From Candidatus Poribacteria bacterium (GTDB lineage Bacteria > Poribacteria > WGA-4E > WGA-3G), in NCBI GenBank assembly GCA_026706025.1, contig JAPOZO010000035.1:1-64000 (forward strand): 64,000 nt of DNA. Reading direction: 5' to 3'. Within the stretch, counting starts at the first letter, position 1, and each line of letters begins with the position of its first letter. The translations under genes and the position numbers were made by a program. Below the pieces are notes generated by a model that saw nothing but the letters and a program-made list of their open reading frames with translations, did no database searches and had not been told where the DNA came from. Below are positions 42,977 through 52,365 of this stretch, in pieces.

Positions 42977-43855
42977 TTAGTGGACACTTGCAAGAACAAT
43001 CCGTTCTTTCTCCGCATAGTCCTTGAGTAGTTTGTATGTACAGTAGGCGGGTTCAGCATCGATAAGTGGTCGAACGGTATCAGCTTGTGTATCACCGATT
43101 TCAAAGAGGAGTTTTCCGTGTGAGGCGAGGTATTCAGGGGCTTCAGCAATTAATCGACGGATCACGGCGAGTCCATCGTCACCAGCAAAAAGGGCGATCT
43201 CTGGTTCATAATCGCGGACATCCGGACTCAAGGTATCCCATTCTGTCTTTTTGACATACGGCGGATTGCAAACTATCCAATCGAATCGAATTTCTCCAGT
43301 CGGGTCTGTCGCTTTTATGGGTTCAAATAGATCACCGGACAGAAATTTGATTTGTCCCGTGCAGGCGTGTGTTTCAGCGTTTTTCTGCGCAACTGCCAGG
43401 GCAGGTTCAGAGATGTCTGTAGCAATAATATCCCATTCCGGTTGGTGCACTGCGAGACTCGTAGCGATAATCCCACTCCCTGTACCGAGTTCCAGTAAAC
43501 TTTCAGAATTCCCTCTTTTTTCTCTGAGAATCGTTTCGACGAGCTGCTCTGTCTCTGGTCTCGGAATGAGAACCCGCTCATCTACGTAGAAGTCTAACGC
43601 CATGAACTCTTTTCGATTTGTTAAGTAACTAACAGGTGTGCGCTCAATGCGCTTTTTTATGAGTTCACGGTACGGCGTGAGATGTTCTTGGAAGACAGGC
43701 ATTTCAAAGTGCAGATAGAGCTGCAGGCGACTTTTCTCGAGTAAGTGTCCAAGCAATACCTCTGCGTCTAACCTCGGATTTGGGATACCGTGCTGTTCAA
43801 AATACCGCGTCGTCCAATCGAGTAAATCTACCACACGCCACATTTTATTAGACAT
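42977..43855 (-). CDS. prmC: Release-factor glutamine N5-methyltransferase
   Basis: A 292-residue PrmC/HemK. An N-terminal helical domain carries the release-factor contact; PVSYLTNRKEFMALDFYVD, IPRPETEQLVE and the SAM motif LLELGTGSG (about 120-128) are all present. The catalytic NPPY lies at 197-200. It methylates the GGQ glutamine of RF1 and RF2. It lies directly downstream of prfA, its substrate's gene, as in many bacteria. Length and motifs are normal. Confidence 0.93.
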   Translation of the reverse strand: MSNKMWRVVDLLDWTTRYFEQHGIPNPRLDAEVLLGHLLEKSRLQLYLHFEMPVFQEHLTPYRELIKKRIERTPVSYLTNRKEFMALDFYVDERVLIPRPETEQLVETILREKRGNSESLLELGTGSGIIATSLAVHQPEWDIIATDISEPALAVAQKNAETHACTGQIKFLSGDLFEPIKATDPTGEIRFDWIVCNPPYVKKTEWDTLSPDVRDYEPEIALFAGDDGLAVIRRLIAEAPEYLASHGKLLFEIGDTQADTVRPLIDAEPAYCTYKLLKDYAEKERIVLASVH

Positions 43856-43880
43856 AGTCTGTGTCCCTTAGTCGACGTGC

Positions 43881-44948
43881 TTAAGTCTCTTTCAACTTTT
43901 CTGCTTGATCGGCAGTTGTCAGCTGCTCGATGAAAACTGCTAAATCACCATCGACAACGGCATCAAGTTGGTAGGAACTAAATTGGATACGGTGATCAGT
44001 TACACGAGATTGTGGGAAGTTATAAGTGCGAATTTTCTCGCTTCTGTCGCCACTTCCAACCATGGAGCGTCGCGTTTCGGCTCTCTCGCTGTTAAGCTCA
44101 GCTTGTTTCTGCTCTTGGAGGCGTGCTCGGAGAATTTTCATCGCCTTGGAACGGTTCTTATGCTGGGATTTCTCGTCTTGGCAGGTTACGACGAGTCCCG
44201 TTGGAATGTGCGTGATTCGGATAGCGGAGTCAGTTGTGTTAACGCTTTGCCCACCGGGCCCCGAGGAGCGGTAGGTGTCGATTCGCAATTCAGCCGCTTC
44301 ATCGATTGCTAAATCGAGTTCTTCGGCTTCGGGAAGTACTGCTACCGTTGCGGCAGAAGTGTGAATACGTCCGCTCGTCTCTGTCGTGGGAATTCGTTGG
44401 ACCCGATGTATACCGCCTTCATATTTCAAGTGACTATAGGCACGCGTCCCTTCAATTGAGAAAATAACTTCTTTAAAGCCTTTTAATCCCGTTGGGTTTG
44501 CGCTGAGGAGTTCAACTTTCCAATTCTGCCGTTCCGCGTAGCGGGTATACATCCGAAACAGTTCAGCTGCAAAGAGACTGGCTTCTTCACCACCAGTGCC
44601 TGCCCGAATTTCGATGATGACATTTTTTTCATCGTTCGGATCTTTCGGGATCAGGAGTAATTTGAGTTCTTCAGTCAATGCGTCTTTTTTCGCAGTAAGG
44701 CTATCCAATTCCTCCTGTGCCAATCCAATCATGTCAGCATCGGTTTCTGATGCTATCAGGAGGCGCGTCTCCTCAAGCGCGGATTCTAACTGCTGGTATT
44801 CCTGATAGGTTGACACAATTGGGGTGAGTTCCGCGTGGGTTTTGGATAGCTCCATCAATCGTTGCTGATTTGAAATTTGCGCTGGATCTCCAAGTGCCTT
44901 TTCAACTTCAGCATATTTAGTTTCGATGTCCTTAAGTTTTTCAAACAT
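43881..44948 (-). CDS. prfA: Peptide chain release factor 1
   Basis: A 355-residue RF1. The peptidyl-tRNA hydrolysis motif is GGQ in [13 protein letters not shown] (about 230), with the Gln that PrmC methylates. The stop-codon-reading P-x-T tripeptide appears as PTT ([17 protein letters not shown]), where PAT or PVT is more common. Terminates translation at UAA and UAG. It sits between rpmE and prmC in the conserved rho-rpmE-prfA-prmC block. Confidence 0.95.
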   Translation of the reverse strand: MFEKLKDIETKYAEVEKALGDPAQISNQQRLMELSKTHAELTPIVSTYQEYQQLESALEETRLLIASETDADMIGLAQEELDSLTAKKDALTEELKLLLIPKDPNDEKNVIIEIRAGTGGEEASLFAAELFRMYTRYAERQNWKVELLSANPTGLKGFKEVIFSIEGTRAYSHLKYEGGIHRVQRIPTTETSGRIHTSAATVAVLPEAEELDLAIDEAAELRIDTYRSSGPGGQSVNTTDSAIRITHIPTGLVVTCQDEKSQHKNRSKAMKILRARLQEQKQAELNSERAETRRSMVGSGDRSEKIRTYNFPQSRVTDHRIQFSSYQLDAVVDGDLAVFIEQLTTADQAEKLKET

Positions 44949-45111
44949 TTTGGTACCACTTGCAAGTTAGCACTTACTGTTAGCCCTTAAAAGTACGGGG
45001 TAATTCACATTTCGACTCTAAGCGCGTTCCCAGCGTCTGGCTTTTGTAAGTTAGATCATGAGACTGTTAAGACACGGGAGTCTTCCTTGGAATTCGGGTC
45101 GAATTATGTGG

Positions 45112-45339
45112 CTACTTATCGTCTTCGGTCTTTTCTTCGGTTAGCCCGTAACGTCGGCGGAAGCTTTCAACACGTCCAGCAGTGTCAATAAACCGCGCTT
45201 GTTGTCCAGTGTAGAATGGGTGGCATTTTCCACAAATATCTACCCGCATTTCGGGTTGGATGGCGAGTGTGTTGTGGGTTGCACCACAAACGCATGTGAT
45301 AACACATTCTACCATTGCAGGATGAATTTCAGGTTTCAT
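45112..45339 (-). CDS. rpmE: 50S ribosomal protein L31, zinc-binding form
   Basis: A 75-residue protein starting at ATG 45339 with AAGGAAGGA upstream; the longer frame to 45465 is not used. The four zinc cysteines are in CVC (residues 16-18) and CGKC (36-39 region), followed by HPFYTG, the L31 hallmark. The zinc (C+) version implies that no zinc-free replacement is needed under normal zinc supply. Lies between rho and prfA. Confidence 0.92.
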   Translation of the reverse strand: MKPEIHPAMVECVITCVCGATHNTLAIQPEMRVDICGKCHPFYTGQQARFIDTAGRVESFRRRYGLTEEKTEDDK

Positions 45340-45465
45340 AATGTCCTTCCTTAAATTTTTAAAAATTTCCGAATTGCGAGTTGCTATTCGGCTGATATTC
45401 TCTATTATCGTTGTAACCACGCTTCTGAGACCCGAAGAAGTAGGGTGTGGGAATTCTTCATACAC

Positions 45466-46800
45466 CTACCGCTTCGGACGAGCGTTGGTTTTCCCAGATG
45501 TAGTGCTGTTGCTGTAAGTAGCATTATCTACCATTCGTTCGAGAAACTCAGCATTTGTGCCATTTTTGCCGAATTGCTCAATGAGCATTTCGAGTGATTC
45601 CGCGTTGTCCATTTGGCTTGTGAATTTTCGCAGTACCCAGACTTTGTTAAGTACATCTGGTGCTAACAAAAGTTCTTCACGCCGTGTTTTTGATTTTTCA
45701 ATGTCAATTGGTGGATAAATGCGGAGATCTAACAAGGCGCGTTCCATGTGAATTTCCATGTTGGCGGTACCTTTAAACTCTTCATAAATATATTCATCTT
45801 GGCGGCTTTCGGTATCAACCAGGACGGTTGCGATGACCGTCAGACTCCCGCCTTCTTCAAATTTTCGGGCTGCGCCGCAGAACTGGCGCGGCTTCACGAA
45901 TGCCATGGCATCTAAACCGCCACTCAATGTTTTGCCGCTGTGAGGTGCCATAACATTGTGGGCGCGTGCCAATCGGGTCATACTATCTAATAGAACGACG
46001 ACATCTTTTCCATATTCAGCCCACCGTTTTGCCTTTTCAATCGCCATTTCTGCGACTTGAATGTGGCGTTCAGGGTGTTCGTCGAAGGTGGAACTAATAA
46101 CTTCGCCTTTGACGGAGCGTGCGACATCCGTAACTTCCTCAGGGCGCTCATCAATTAGGAGAAAGATGAGAGAGACTTCTGGATGGTTCGCTTCAATACC
46201 GGCGGCAATATTCTTCAGGAGTGTGGTTTTGCCGCTATAAGGGGGCGCGACGATCAATCCGCGTTGCCCTTTCCCGATTGGTGCTATTAGATCCATCATC
46301 CGCGTCCCGAATTCTGACTCGTTGTGCTCCAGTTTCAATTGTTCATAGGGATGGATAGGGGTGAGATTATTGAAAAGGATTTTCTGTTTGACAGCTTCCG
46401 GGGGTTCGCCGTTGACTTTCTCAATTTGTAACATTGCGAAGTAACGTTCTGCCTTGTTTTCTGTCTTCTTAGGCGGTCGGATTATACCTTCAACAACATG
46501 CCCGGTCTGTAAATCAAAGCGCCGAATTTGCGATGAGGACACGTAAATATCCTCGTTGCTCTGCAAATAGTTAGAGCGCGATGAACGGAGAAAACCGTAG
46601 TGTTGATCCCGATCATCTAAGATTTCCAAGACACCACCGCCATAAAATTGGATGTCCTCCTCAGATTTAGCCTCTATGATTTCGTTGATCAATTCCTCTT
46701 TTCGAGACCCGGTGTATTCGTCCACTCCGAGAGTCTGCGCAAAATCTTTGAGTTCCGAGAACTCCATTTCTTGGAGCTTGCCAATGTCCAAGCTCTCCAT
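45466..46800 (-). CDS. rho: Transcription termination factor Rho
   Basis: A 444-residue Rho hexameric RNA helicase. The N-terminal SAP-like/cold-shock RNA-binding part runs to about 130 ([12 protein letters not shown] is the primary RNA site). The ATPase has APPYSGKTT (185-193), [12 protein letters not shown] and a C-terminal [13 protein letters not shown]. The P-loop differs from the common APPKAGKT: Tyr replaces the first Lys and Ser the Ala. It heads the rho-rpmE-prfA-prmC block. Its upstream leader is long (about 650 nt from the likely promoter at 47464). Confidence 0.95.
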   Translation of the reverse strand: MESLDIGKLQEMEFSELKDFAQTLGVDEYTGSRKEELINEIIEAKSEEDIQFYGGGVLEILDDRDQHYGFLRSSRSNYLQSNEDIYVSSSQIRRFDLQTGHVVEGIIRPPKKTENKAERYFAMLQIEKVNGEPPEAVKQKILFNNLTPIHPYEQLKLEHNESEFGTRMMDLIAPIGKGQRGLIVAPPYSGKTTLLKNIAAGIEANHPEVSLIFLLIDERPEEVTDVARSVKGEVISSTFDEHPERHIQVAEMAIEKAKRWAEYGKDVVVLLDSMTRLARAHNVMAPHSGKTLSGGLDAMAFVKPRQFCGAARKFEEGGSLTVIATVLVDTESRQDEYIYEEFKGTANMEIHMERALLDLRIYPPIDIEKSKTRREELLLAPDVLNKVWVLRKFTSQMDNAESLEMLIEQFGKNGTNAEFLERMVDNATYSNSTTSGKTNARPKR

Positions 46801-47458
46801 AGTTTCTAATACTCCTCGTTGTGCCCGGTTCCAAGGTAATCATTTCACCGTGGTGTTCATCTAACAACCTAAGCGAATTCTTAGTTCCCACTCAAATATG
46901 CGATATGTCAAGATGCCTTCGCAAAAAGCAGGATACGCAGAGAAGGTTAAGATGGAATCGGGGCTGATTCTGTAGAATAATTTACTAATGTTGGTTTCTA
47001 TCATTTTCGGTGCACGGCTGAAACCGCATTCACCGAGTTCTCCAAAAATGCTCTTTTAATAAAGCAGCATAGGGAGACTAAGGCACGAAGACCGGATTTT
47101 CTACAAAGCCGGTTAAACTGGTATGATACCCAAACCGAGTGCATGAGATATTGCCGTTGAGATACACAATAAGGCAAAATGCAAGGTATAAAAGGGTATC
47201 GGTGGAGTAGGTGCAATGTTGCCCGCGGGAATGTTTCTCGTATAGTTGCGTTGCAATGTATGCTGGCAGATGGTTTCAATCTAAGAATACCGCTCCTCTG
47301 TTTCCATATTGTTAGGGAACATATTGAAGCGAAGGGTACACACATTACCTTGCAGCCAGTGACTCGTTTTCTTCAAAGTACGCATTTCTCAGGAGTTTAC
47401 ACTATTTCGTCAGCGGAAAAGCGTGCTTGCGCGAGGAAGTTAAGAACTTTAAGTATTA

Positions 47459-47486
47459 ATTATACACAATTGGCTGTAAAAGTCAA
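47459..47486 (-). promoter_or_regulatory. Promoter upstream of rho
   Basis: TTGACT (47486-47481), a 16-bp spacer and TATAAT (47464-47459), with the upstream stretch CTTTTTTGAAAAAAA that also precedes the tnpB promoter. Strong sigma-70 form. Confidence 0.65.
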
Positions 47487-47719
47487 GTTTTTTTCAAAAA
47501 AGGTCCGTTATTTGAAAAAATCGCAGGATATAGAGATAGTTTTCAGACCTACACTATTCCACAATTTGACTTATAAAGGTAGTCAAAAAGTGTTAGTGTT
47601 CAATACCACTATAAAAGTATGTTGAGCAGTTAACGCGTAATTGCACGAAAGTGTGAATCGGTGCAGAGGTAAAAGTCTGCACGTTGTATGACTGCTCTCT
47701 ATTTCAACTTTTTCTATTG

Positions 47720-47893
47720 GCTTCGGATAGAGGCAAGCGGGGGTAGCCAAGAACCTTCTGCCTTGATATGCCTGTAGGGATTTTTTCGCCCTTCAGGGAA
47801 TCGCTTGCTGGTGGAGACGGATTAAGACGGTTGCCTCTTTGAGAAAACCGCCCTATCTACGAAGCCGAAGCCCCAACCTTTAGGTTGGGGGTG
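47720..47893 (+). repeat. Relic of an IS200/IS605 right end
   Basis: The perfect hairpin CCCCAACC-TTTA-GGTTGGGG (47871-47890), preceded by GAAGCCGAAG, is the usual right-end form of tnpB elements. The sequence just before it (GGTGGAGACGGATTAAGACG) resembles a tnpB 3' end. No tnpB body remains. It could also be a plain hairpin beyond the TPR gene. Confidence 0.4.
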
Positions 47894-47896
47894 CTA

Positions 47897-49873
47897 TCAC
47901 TCTTCAGTCTTTTCGGCATCCCCTTTCAACTTTTTAAGGCTGCGCTGGACGTTCTGGTTGTACTGGTTATTCGCGAGGAAACCTTCCCAAAGGGCGATTG
48001 CATCGTCATTATAGCCTTGTGACACATAATAATCCCCAAGGGCGATGACTGCAATATCAGAGTGTGGATTTTTCTCAATTGCCGCTTTGAATTCGGCAAC
48101 GGCGGTTTCGGCATCTCCATTGAGAAGTGCCAGTTCACCTCTACCGTAAGGGACCAACGCGTGTTCTGGGTATTCCGCCGCGAGTTCGTCTATAATCTTT
48201 TGCGCGTCTTCCGGTTTCTTGAGTTGGTAAGTTGCGCGTGCCGAAAGGATCGTTGCATAGACGATCTGGTTGCGAAGTTCTCGCTTTTCGGCTTCAATTT
48301 CTGATTTATCAAACAACCGTTTTGCTATTCGAGCGGCAGCTTTATACCTCGCACGGGCTTGGACGTAATTTCCGTACTTATAGGTGAGATCACCGAGCGT
48401 TTTCGCACCGATGTACGAATCCCCTTTCTGATCGACAAGGTCTTGGAAGACTGCAGCGGTTTTCCGATCCTTCAACCGATAGTGGAGTACTTCGGCAAGA
48501 CTTTGCAACGCGTCTGTATTCTGCGTGTTCGCGGCAATAGAACGTTCGAGAACCTCTCGTTCCTTCTCAGGTTCGCCTAATTTTTTGTGTGCCAGCGAGA
48601 TTAGCCAGTAAATCTCAGAATCTTTACTCCGACTCATTCCGATGACAGAATTATAGGTTTCTATCGCGTTTTCATATGCTTCGGAAGTATAGTGATTTCG
48701 ACCGGTGTTAATAACAGCATCAACGACATTCCCATCTCGACTTGCGGCTTTTCTGAGTACCTCTTTCGCGCGTTGATGCATCCCGACCTTTCGGTAACAA
48801 ATCGAGAGTTTGAGGTAGGTGTACGGATCGATTTTCACTTTTTCGGCTTCCGCGCGCGCAATCGCGTCAAAGTATAACGCGCCCGCATCACGATAACTTT
48901 CATCGCCGTAGAAGAAGTTAGCAATCATGAGTTCAGCATCGTGGTAACTGCCTTGGTCATCGCCTGCGATACCGCCCTGTCCACCAAAGTTCCGCATAAC
49001 CTCTGCGGCACCGATCCCAAATCCAGAGTCGGGGATTTCGACGTTGGTATTGCCCATTGCTGGACTTCTCTCAACGCCGCCGCGCGGGCGATCGCGTTCA
49101 CGTCGGGCTTCAGACTGTGCCAACGCTCTTCCCTGCTGCGTTGCCAGCGGGTCGTCGGGTTCTGGGATAGTGGCGTTGAAGTCTCTGAGTTCTTGCTTCG
49201 CCTTTTCGACCGAATCTTCAGCACCTTCTACCTTTCCATATCTCTTAACGAGTAATTGGTTGGTGCGTTTCGCTTCCTCTTCGTCATCGAGGTGTTGGCG
49301 TTGAATGCGTGCCTTATTCTCAAGTGCCAGTGCTGCTCGCTTGCTTCTCGGATTGCGATTCGCGAAACTATCAAAAGCCTCTGCCGCCTGCTCAAAGTTC
49401 TTGCTTTCCTCAAAACTTTTCGCCAACATTAGATGCGCATTGTGGCTTAATTCCAATTGTGGGAAATTATTAACGATTGCGTCAAATTGCGTTTGTGAGG
49501 CTTTATAATCCTTTTCTCTGTAATAGTACATGCCAAGTTCATAGTACGCTTCGGCGGCTTCGTCACTTTTGGGTGCAGCAGCGATAACTGCTTCGTAGGC
49601 TTTGATACCTTCTGCTGGTCGGTTCATCTGTTTAATTGACAGTTTACCTATAGCGAGTTGTGCTTGAAGTGCTTCCGGTGTGCCGGGTTGGGTATCTACA
49701 ATACTTTGGTAAGCCTCAATCGCACCATAGTAATCTTTGTTTTCTGCCAGTGTTTCTGCCTTGCTTAAGGCACTTCCAGGTAAGCATCCGATTTGCGATG
49801 CTGCTACCAATATAACAGCAGTAAATGCGAAACACTTCATACTTTTAACAGCGAGTTGTGCCAGAAATTTCAC
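47897..49873 (-). CDS. TPR lipoprotein
   Basis: A 658-residue protein with a lipoprotein signal (ILVAASQIGC, lipobox Cys at about residue 30) and at least ten TPR-like helical pairs in two blocks, split by a low-complexity Arg/Asp/Gly-rich linker (about 245-300). The N-terminal block resembles BamD/YbgF-type repeats (AIEAYQSIVDTQPGTPEALQ). It should be anchored in the outer or inner membrane facing the periplasm and assemble other proteins. Starts with GTG at 49873, with GGAG 8 nt upstream. Isolated gene. Confidence 0.82.
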   Translation of the reverse strand: MKFLAQLAVKSMKCFAFTAVILVAASQIGCLPGSALSKAETLAENKDYYGAIEAYQSIVDTQPGTPEALQAQLAIGKLSIKQMNRPAEGIKAYEAVIAAAPKSDEAAEAYYELGMYYYREKDYKASQTQFDAIVNNFPQLELSHNAHLMLAKSFEESKNFEQAAEAFDSFANRNPRSKRAALALENKARIQRQHLDDEEEAKRTNQLLVKRYGKVEGAEDSVEKAKQELRDFNATIPEPDDPLATQQGRALAQSEARRERDRPRGGVERSPAMGNTNVEIPDSGFGIGAAEVMRNFGGQGGIAGDDQGSYHDAELMIANFFYGDESYRDAGALYFDAIARAEAEKVKIDPYTYLKLSICYRKVGMHQRAKEVLRKAASRDGNVVDAVINTGRNHYTSEAYENAIETYNSVIGMSRSKDSEIYWLISLAHKKLGEPEKEREVLERSIAANTQNTDALQSLAEVLHYRLKDRKTAAVFQDLVDQKGDSYIGAKTLGDLTYKYGNYVQARARYKAAARIAKRLFDKSEIEAEKRELRNQIVYATILSARATYQLKKPEDAQKIIDELAAEYPEHALVPYGRGELALLNGDAETAVAEFKAAIEKNPHSDIAVIALGDYYVSQGYNDDAIALWEGFLANNQYNQNVQRSLKKLKGDAEKTEE

Positions 49874-50069
49874 GGTTTTTCTCCTTTCTTCATAGCCAAT
49901 CCATCGGAGTAGGCAACCCTACTTTAACCCAAGTTGTTACTTACAAGATTTTAGACAAACGTACACCATTTTGATTGGAAATGCCAGAATTTTCTCTAAT
50001 TCTGGTATTTTATGGTGTCCTGCTCTCTAATTCTTGCTTATTTCATAAAACGTGGCAACTTAGATTACT

Positions 50070-51206
50070 TTAGTAGTACGATTTGGACGCGCTTTCATCA
50101 ATTAGTGCTAAAACTTCTTGCCGGGTGTACCCTTCTTTTTCGATGAGTTCGTCGCAATCTACTCTATTTTTCGCGTCGGGCCCCCTACCCGCTTCAAGGA
50201 TTGAATTTGTCAACCAACTGGTGCGTACGCCGTTGATGCCGGAGGTATAGTTTGCCTCGTAGTTGCCTTTCACTAAGCCAACGAGTTGATCGACTTTGTT
50301 GCGCGGGTATCCTTCGGGGCGCGGGTAAGCAAGAGGTTCTGCTTCGCCGTCTTTGGGTGTGTACCGAATCCCGTTTTTGATTTCAATCGTGCCTTCGTCA
50401 CCTTCAAGAATTACCCATTCTTCAAACCCGACGCGTGTGTTACCGAGGATGGTGATTGTCCCTTCAGCACCATTATCTAAGGTTACATCGGAATAGGAAT
50501 TAATTTCGACGAACTTCGGGACGAGGTTTCCGTCGTCGTCCTCAAACTTCATGTCGGTTGTTCCGTAGACTTCACTCGGCAATGCCCCGGTCATCCACAG
50601 GAATATATCTTGGAGATGGCTACCAGAGTCGTTAGGTTGACCACCACCGGAGAAGCGGGGATCCCCTCGCCATCCACCTGCTCCCCACCGTTGTGCCATG
50701 TAAACCTCAAACTTCTGTAGATTTCCGATGCGTCCTTCAGCGATTGCACGCCTACCTGCCATATAGGTATCTTCATAATGGCGTTGATACCCGCCAACAA
50801 GGTGTAGCCCACTGCCCATCGCAATTTTGGTAATGGAGATCGCATCGCCGACGATGTTCGCCATCGGTTTTTCGACGATGACATGACAACCCGCGCGGAG
50901 TGCGTATTTGACATGAATATCGTGCAGGGAGTGCGGTGAGAAAACGCCGACAATATCCAGATCTTCGTGATTAAGCATCTCAATGAATTCATGTTCACCG
51001 AGGTACCGGTTAAGACTATTCGCTTTGTAGCCATCAACCCGTTCTTGGAGGGCATTCTCTAAAGCGTCTAAACTGCCTTCATGTGTATCGGCTGCGGCGA
51101 CAACTTCTGCATCAGGGTGTGTTGCGAAACCGAGTGTGTTACCACGTCCTGCGCCACCGGGGCCAATCACGCCGACTCTTAAAGTATCATTCTTGCTGGT
51201 TCCCAT
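50070..51206 (-). CDS. Gfo/Idh/MocA-family oxidoreductase
   Basis: A 378-residue NAD(P)-dependent oxidoreductase. Rossmann motif GPGGAGRG (15-22), the family EKPMA (about 110-114), a HYEDTYMAGRRAI region, and DSGSHLQDIFLWM in the substrate domain. It acts on sugars, polyols or related cyclic compounds. It is preceded by a promoter with GTTACC/GGTAAC inverted repeats in its spacer, so its expression is probably repressed until an inducer is present. Related to the gene at 16790 only at family level. The start has GGAGATG upstream. Confidence 0.87.
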   Translation of the reverse strand: MGTSKNDTLRVGVIGPGGAGRGNTLGFATHPDAEVVAAADTHEGSLDALENALQERVDGYKANSLNRYLGEHEFIEMLNHEDLDIVGVFSPHSLHDIHVKYALRAGCHVIVEKPMANIVGDAISITKIAMGSGLHLVGGYQRHYEDTYMAGRRAIAEGRIGNLQKFEVYMAQRWGAGGWRGDPRFSGGGQPNDSGSHLQDIFLWMTGALPSEVYGTTDMKFEDDDGNLVPKFVEINSYSDVTLDNGAEGTITILGNTRVGFEEWVILEGDEGTIEIKNGIRYTPKDGEAEPLAYPRPEGYPRNKVDQLVGLVKGNYEANYTSGINGVRTSWLTNSILEAGRGPDAKNRVDCDELIEKEGYTRQEVLALIDESASKSYY

Positions 51207-51252
51207 GATTCTAACATCTCCGAATTGTATGTGTCAAGAGAAATTTTGTGCT

Positions 51253-51299
51253 AAAAAAGTTACCAATCTTCTTAAAAAGTTACCAAATGGTAACTTTTT
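51253..51299 (-). promoter_or_regulatory. GTTACC/GGTAAC palindrome and half-site in the leader
   Basis: AAAAAGTTACC (51274-51284) and GGTAACTTTTT (51289-51299) form a perfect inverted repeat around a 4-nt loop. A further AAAAAAGTTACC half-site starts at 51253. It may be an operator, or a hairpin terminator in either direction because of the A/T-rich flanks. Confidence 0.5.
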
Positions 51300-51389
51300 T
51301 CGTTTTTTGGTGATTTTCCAAATATGGTTGAGAACATAGTCACTGTATGGGTTCGTAAGCGTTTTTCTCTGATGTTTCGCTGTAAAAAA

Positions 51390-51417
51390 ATGTTACCACG
51401 GCAACGGTAACTGTCAA
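51390..51417 (-). promoter_or_regulatory. Oxidoreductase promoter with operator in the spacer
   Basis: On the minus strand TTGACA (51417-51412), a 16-bp spacer and TAACAT (51395-51390). The spacer and -10 are covered by the inverted repeat GTTACCGTTGCCGTGGTAAC (51411-51392). A repressor bound there would block RNA polymerase. Confidence 0.6.
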
Positions 51418-52154
51418 CGGCTAAAGACGCGGAAGAGTTTTTTGATTGGATCGTAGAACTCGTCAACCACGCGTTCTTTGAGAGGGATGATGGCGTTATC
51501 CGTAATTGTGATATGCTCTGGACATACCTTTGTGCAACACTTTGTGATATTGCAGTACCCGATGCCGTCTGAATCCTTCAGTTCTTCCAACCGGTTTTCG
51601 GTGTCGATCGGGTGCATCTCCAAAGATGCAGCATAAACAAAGAATCTCGGTCCAATGAATTCGTCGTGAAGATCGTGTTCGCGAAGGACATGGCAGACAT
51701 CTTGGCAGAGGAAACACTCAATGCACTTCCGAAATTCTTGGACATGGTCGATATCTTCCTGTTCCATCCGCCAAGTACCGTCTTCAGCATCGGGTGGACG
51801 TGGCGTAAAAGGTTTCATCTTCTCTTTGACTTTGAAGTTCCACGACACGTCTGTAACGAGGTCTTTGATGAGTGGGAAGGCGCGCATAGGTTCAACTGTA
51901 ACGGGTTCGTCGAGCGATAGGTCATTGAGACGTGTCATGCACATCAATTTCGGTTGCCCGTTGACTTCGGCGGAACAGGAGCCACATTTCCCCGCCTTGC
52001 AGTTCCATCGGACAGCCATATCGTTTGCCTGTTCGGCTTGGATACGGTGGACAGCGTCTAAAACCACCATGCCTTCGGAGACCTCGGTATCGTAATCGAC
52101 AAATTCGGCTCCATCTGCATTGCCGCGCCAAATTCTAAAAGTTGCTTTCGCCAT
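51414..52154 (-). CDS. sdhB: Succinate dehydrogenase iron-sulfur subunit
   Basis: A 246-residue SdhB/FrdB. Cys ligands of three clusters are present: [2Fe-2S] in CKAGKCGSCSAEVN with a downstream Cys, [4Fe-4S] in CIECFLCQDVC and [3Fe-4S] in CNITKCCTKVC. The CIECFLCQxVCHV form, with no Pro after the last Cys, is the variant I recall from Actinobacteria-type succinate dehydrogenases. It passes electrons from the flavoprotein to quinone via the membrane subunit. The 5' leader is copy 2 of the repeat at 5796. Confidence 0.92.
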   Translation of the reverse strand: MAKATFRIWRGNADGAEFVDYDTEVSEGMVVLDAVHRIQAEQANDMAVRWNCKAGKCGSCSAEVNGQPKLMCMTRLNDLSLDEPVTVEPMRAFPLIKDLVTDVSWNFKVKEKMKPFTPRPPDAEDGTWRMEQEDIDHVQEFRKCIECFLCQDVCHVLREHDLHDEFIGPRFFVYAASLEMHPIDTENRLEELKDSDGIGYCNITKCCTKVCPEHITITDNAIIPLKERVVDEFYDPIKKLFRVFSR

Positions 52155-52159
52155 TTTTT

Positions 52160-52206
52160 TAATTTTCCTTGCGGTTCGGTCAAGTCAGTTTGATGAATGA
52201 AGTGCC
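52160..52206 (-). repeat. 46-bp leader element carrying the RBS, copy 2
   Basis: TAATTTTCCTTGCGGTTCG (52160-52178) and AATGAAGTGCC (52196-52206) match the leader of the gene at 3664-5790. On the minus strand it places AAGGAAAA before the sdhB ATG at 52154. Confidence 0.6.
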
Positions 52207-52365
52207 TCTCCGTAGATCCGCCCTCCACTACGTTACGGGCTACGGCTTCTAATTTTACCCAAGACAACAGCCTGCAACAACGGCGCAGGCGGATATGAGC
52301 AGAACCCTTTGATAAACAAAACACCTGATTTAACGCCTTGCGACGCCTTGCGAATAATTAAAATG

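Larger units (their letters stand above)
46801..47896. other. Long intergenic leader region upstream of rho
   Basis: About 1.1 kb without a plausible gene. It contains a good minus-strand promoter (47459-47486) that would give a 650-nt leader for rho, which fits the known self-control of rho through a long untranslated leader in other bacteria. At the far end is an IS605-type right-end relic (47871-47890). No structured RNA could be identified with confidence. Confidence 0.5.

Noticed and set aside
45340..45465. N-terminal extension of L31
   Set aside because: L31 normally begins at MKPEIHP, and ATG 45339 has a strong ribosome site.
47871..47890. Hairpin as a Rho-independent terminator for the TPR lipoprotein gene
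   Set aside because: On the minus strand it is followed by CTTCGGCTTCG and not a T-run; the IS605 right-end explanation fits better, though not proven.
52330..52355. Tandem 10-mer CGCCTTGCGA in the sdhA-sdhB gap
   Set aside because: Only two units; no link to a known element.
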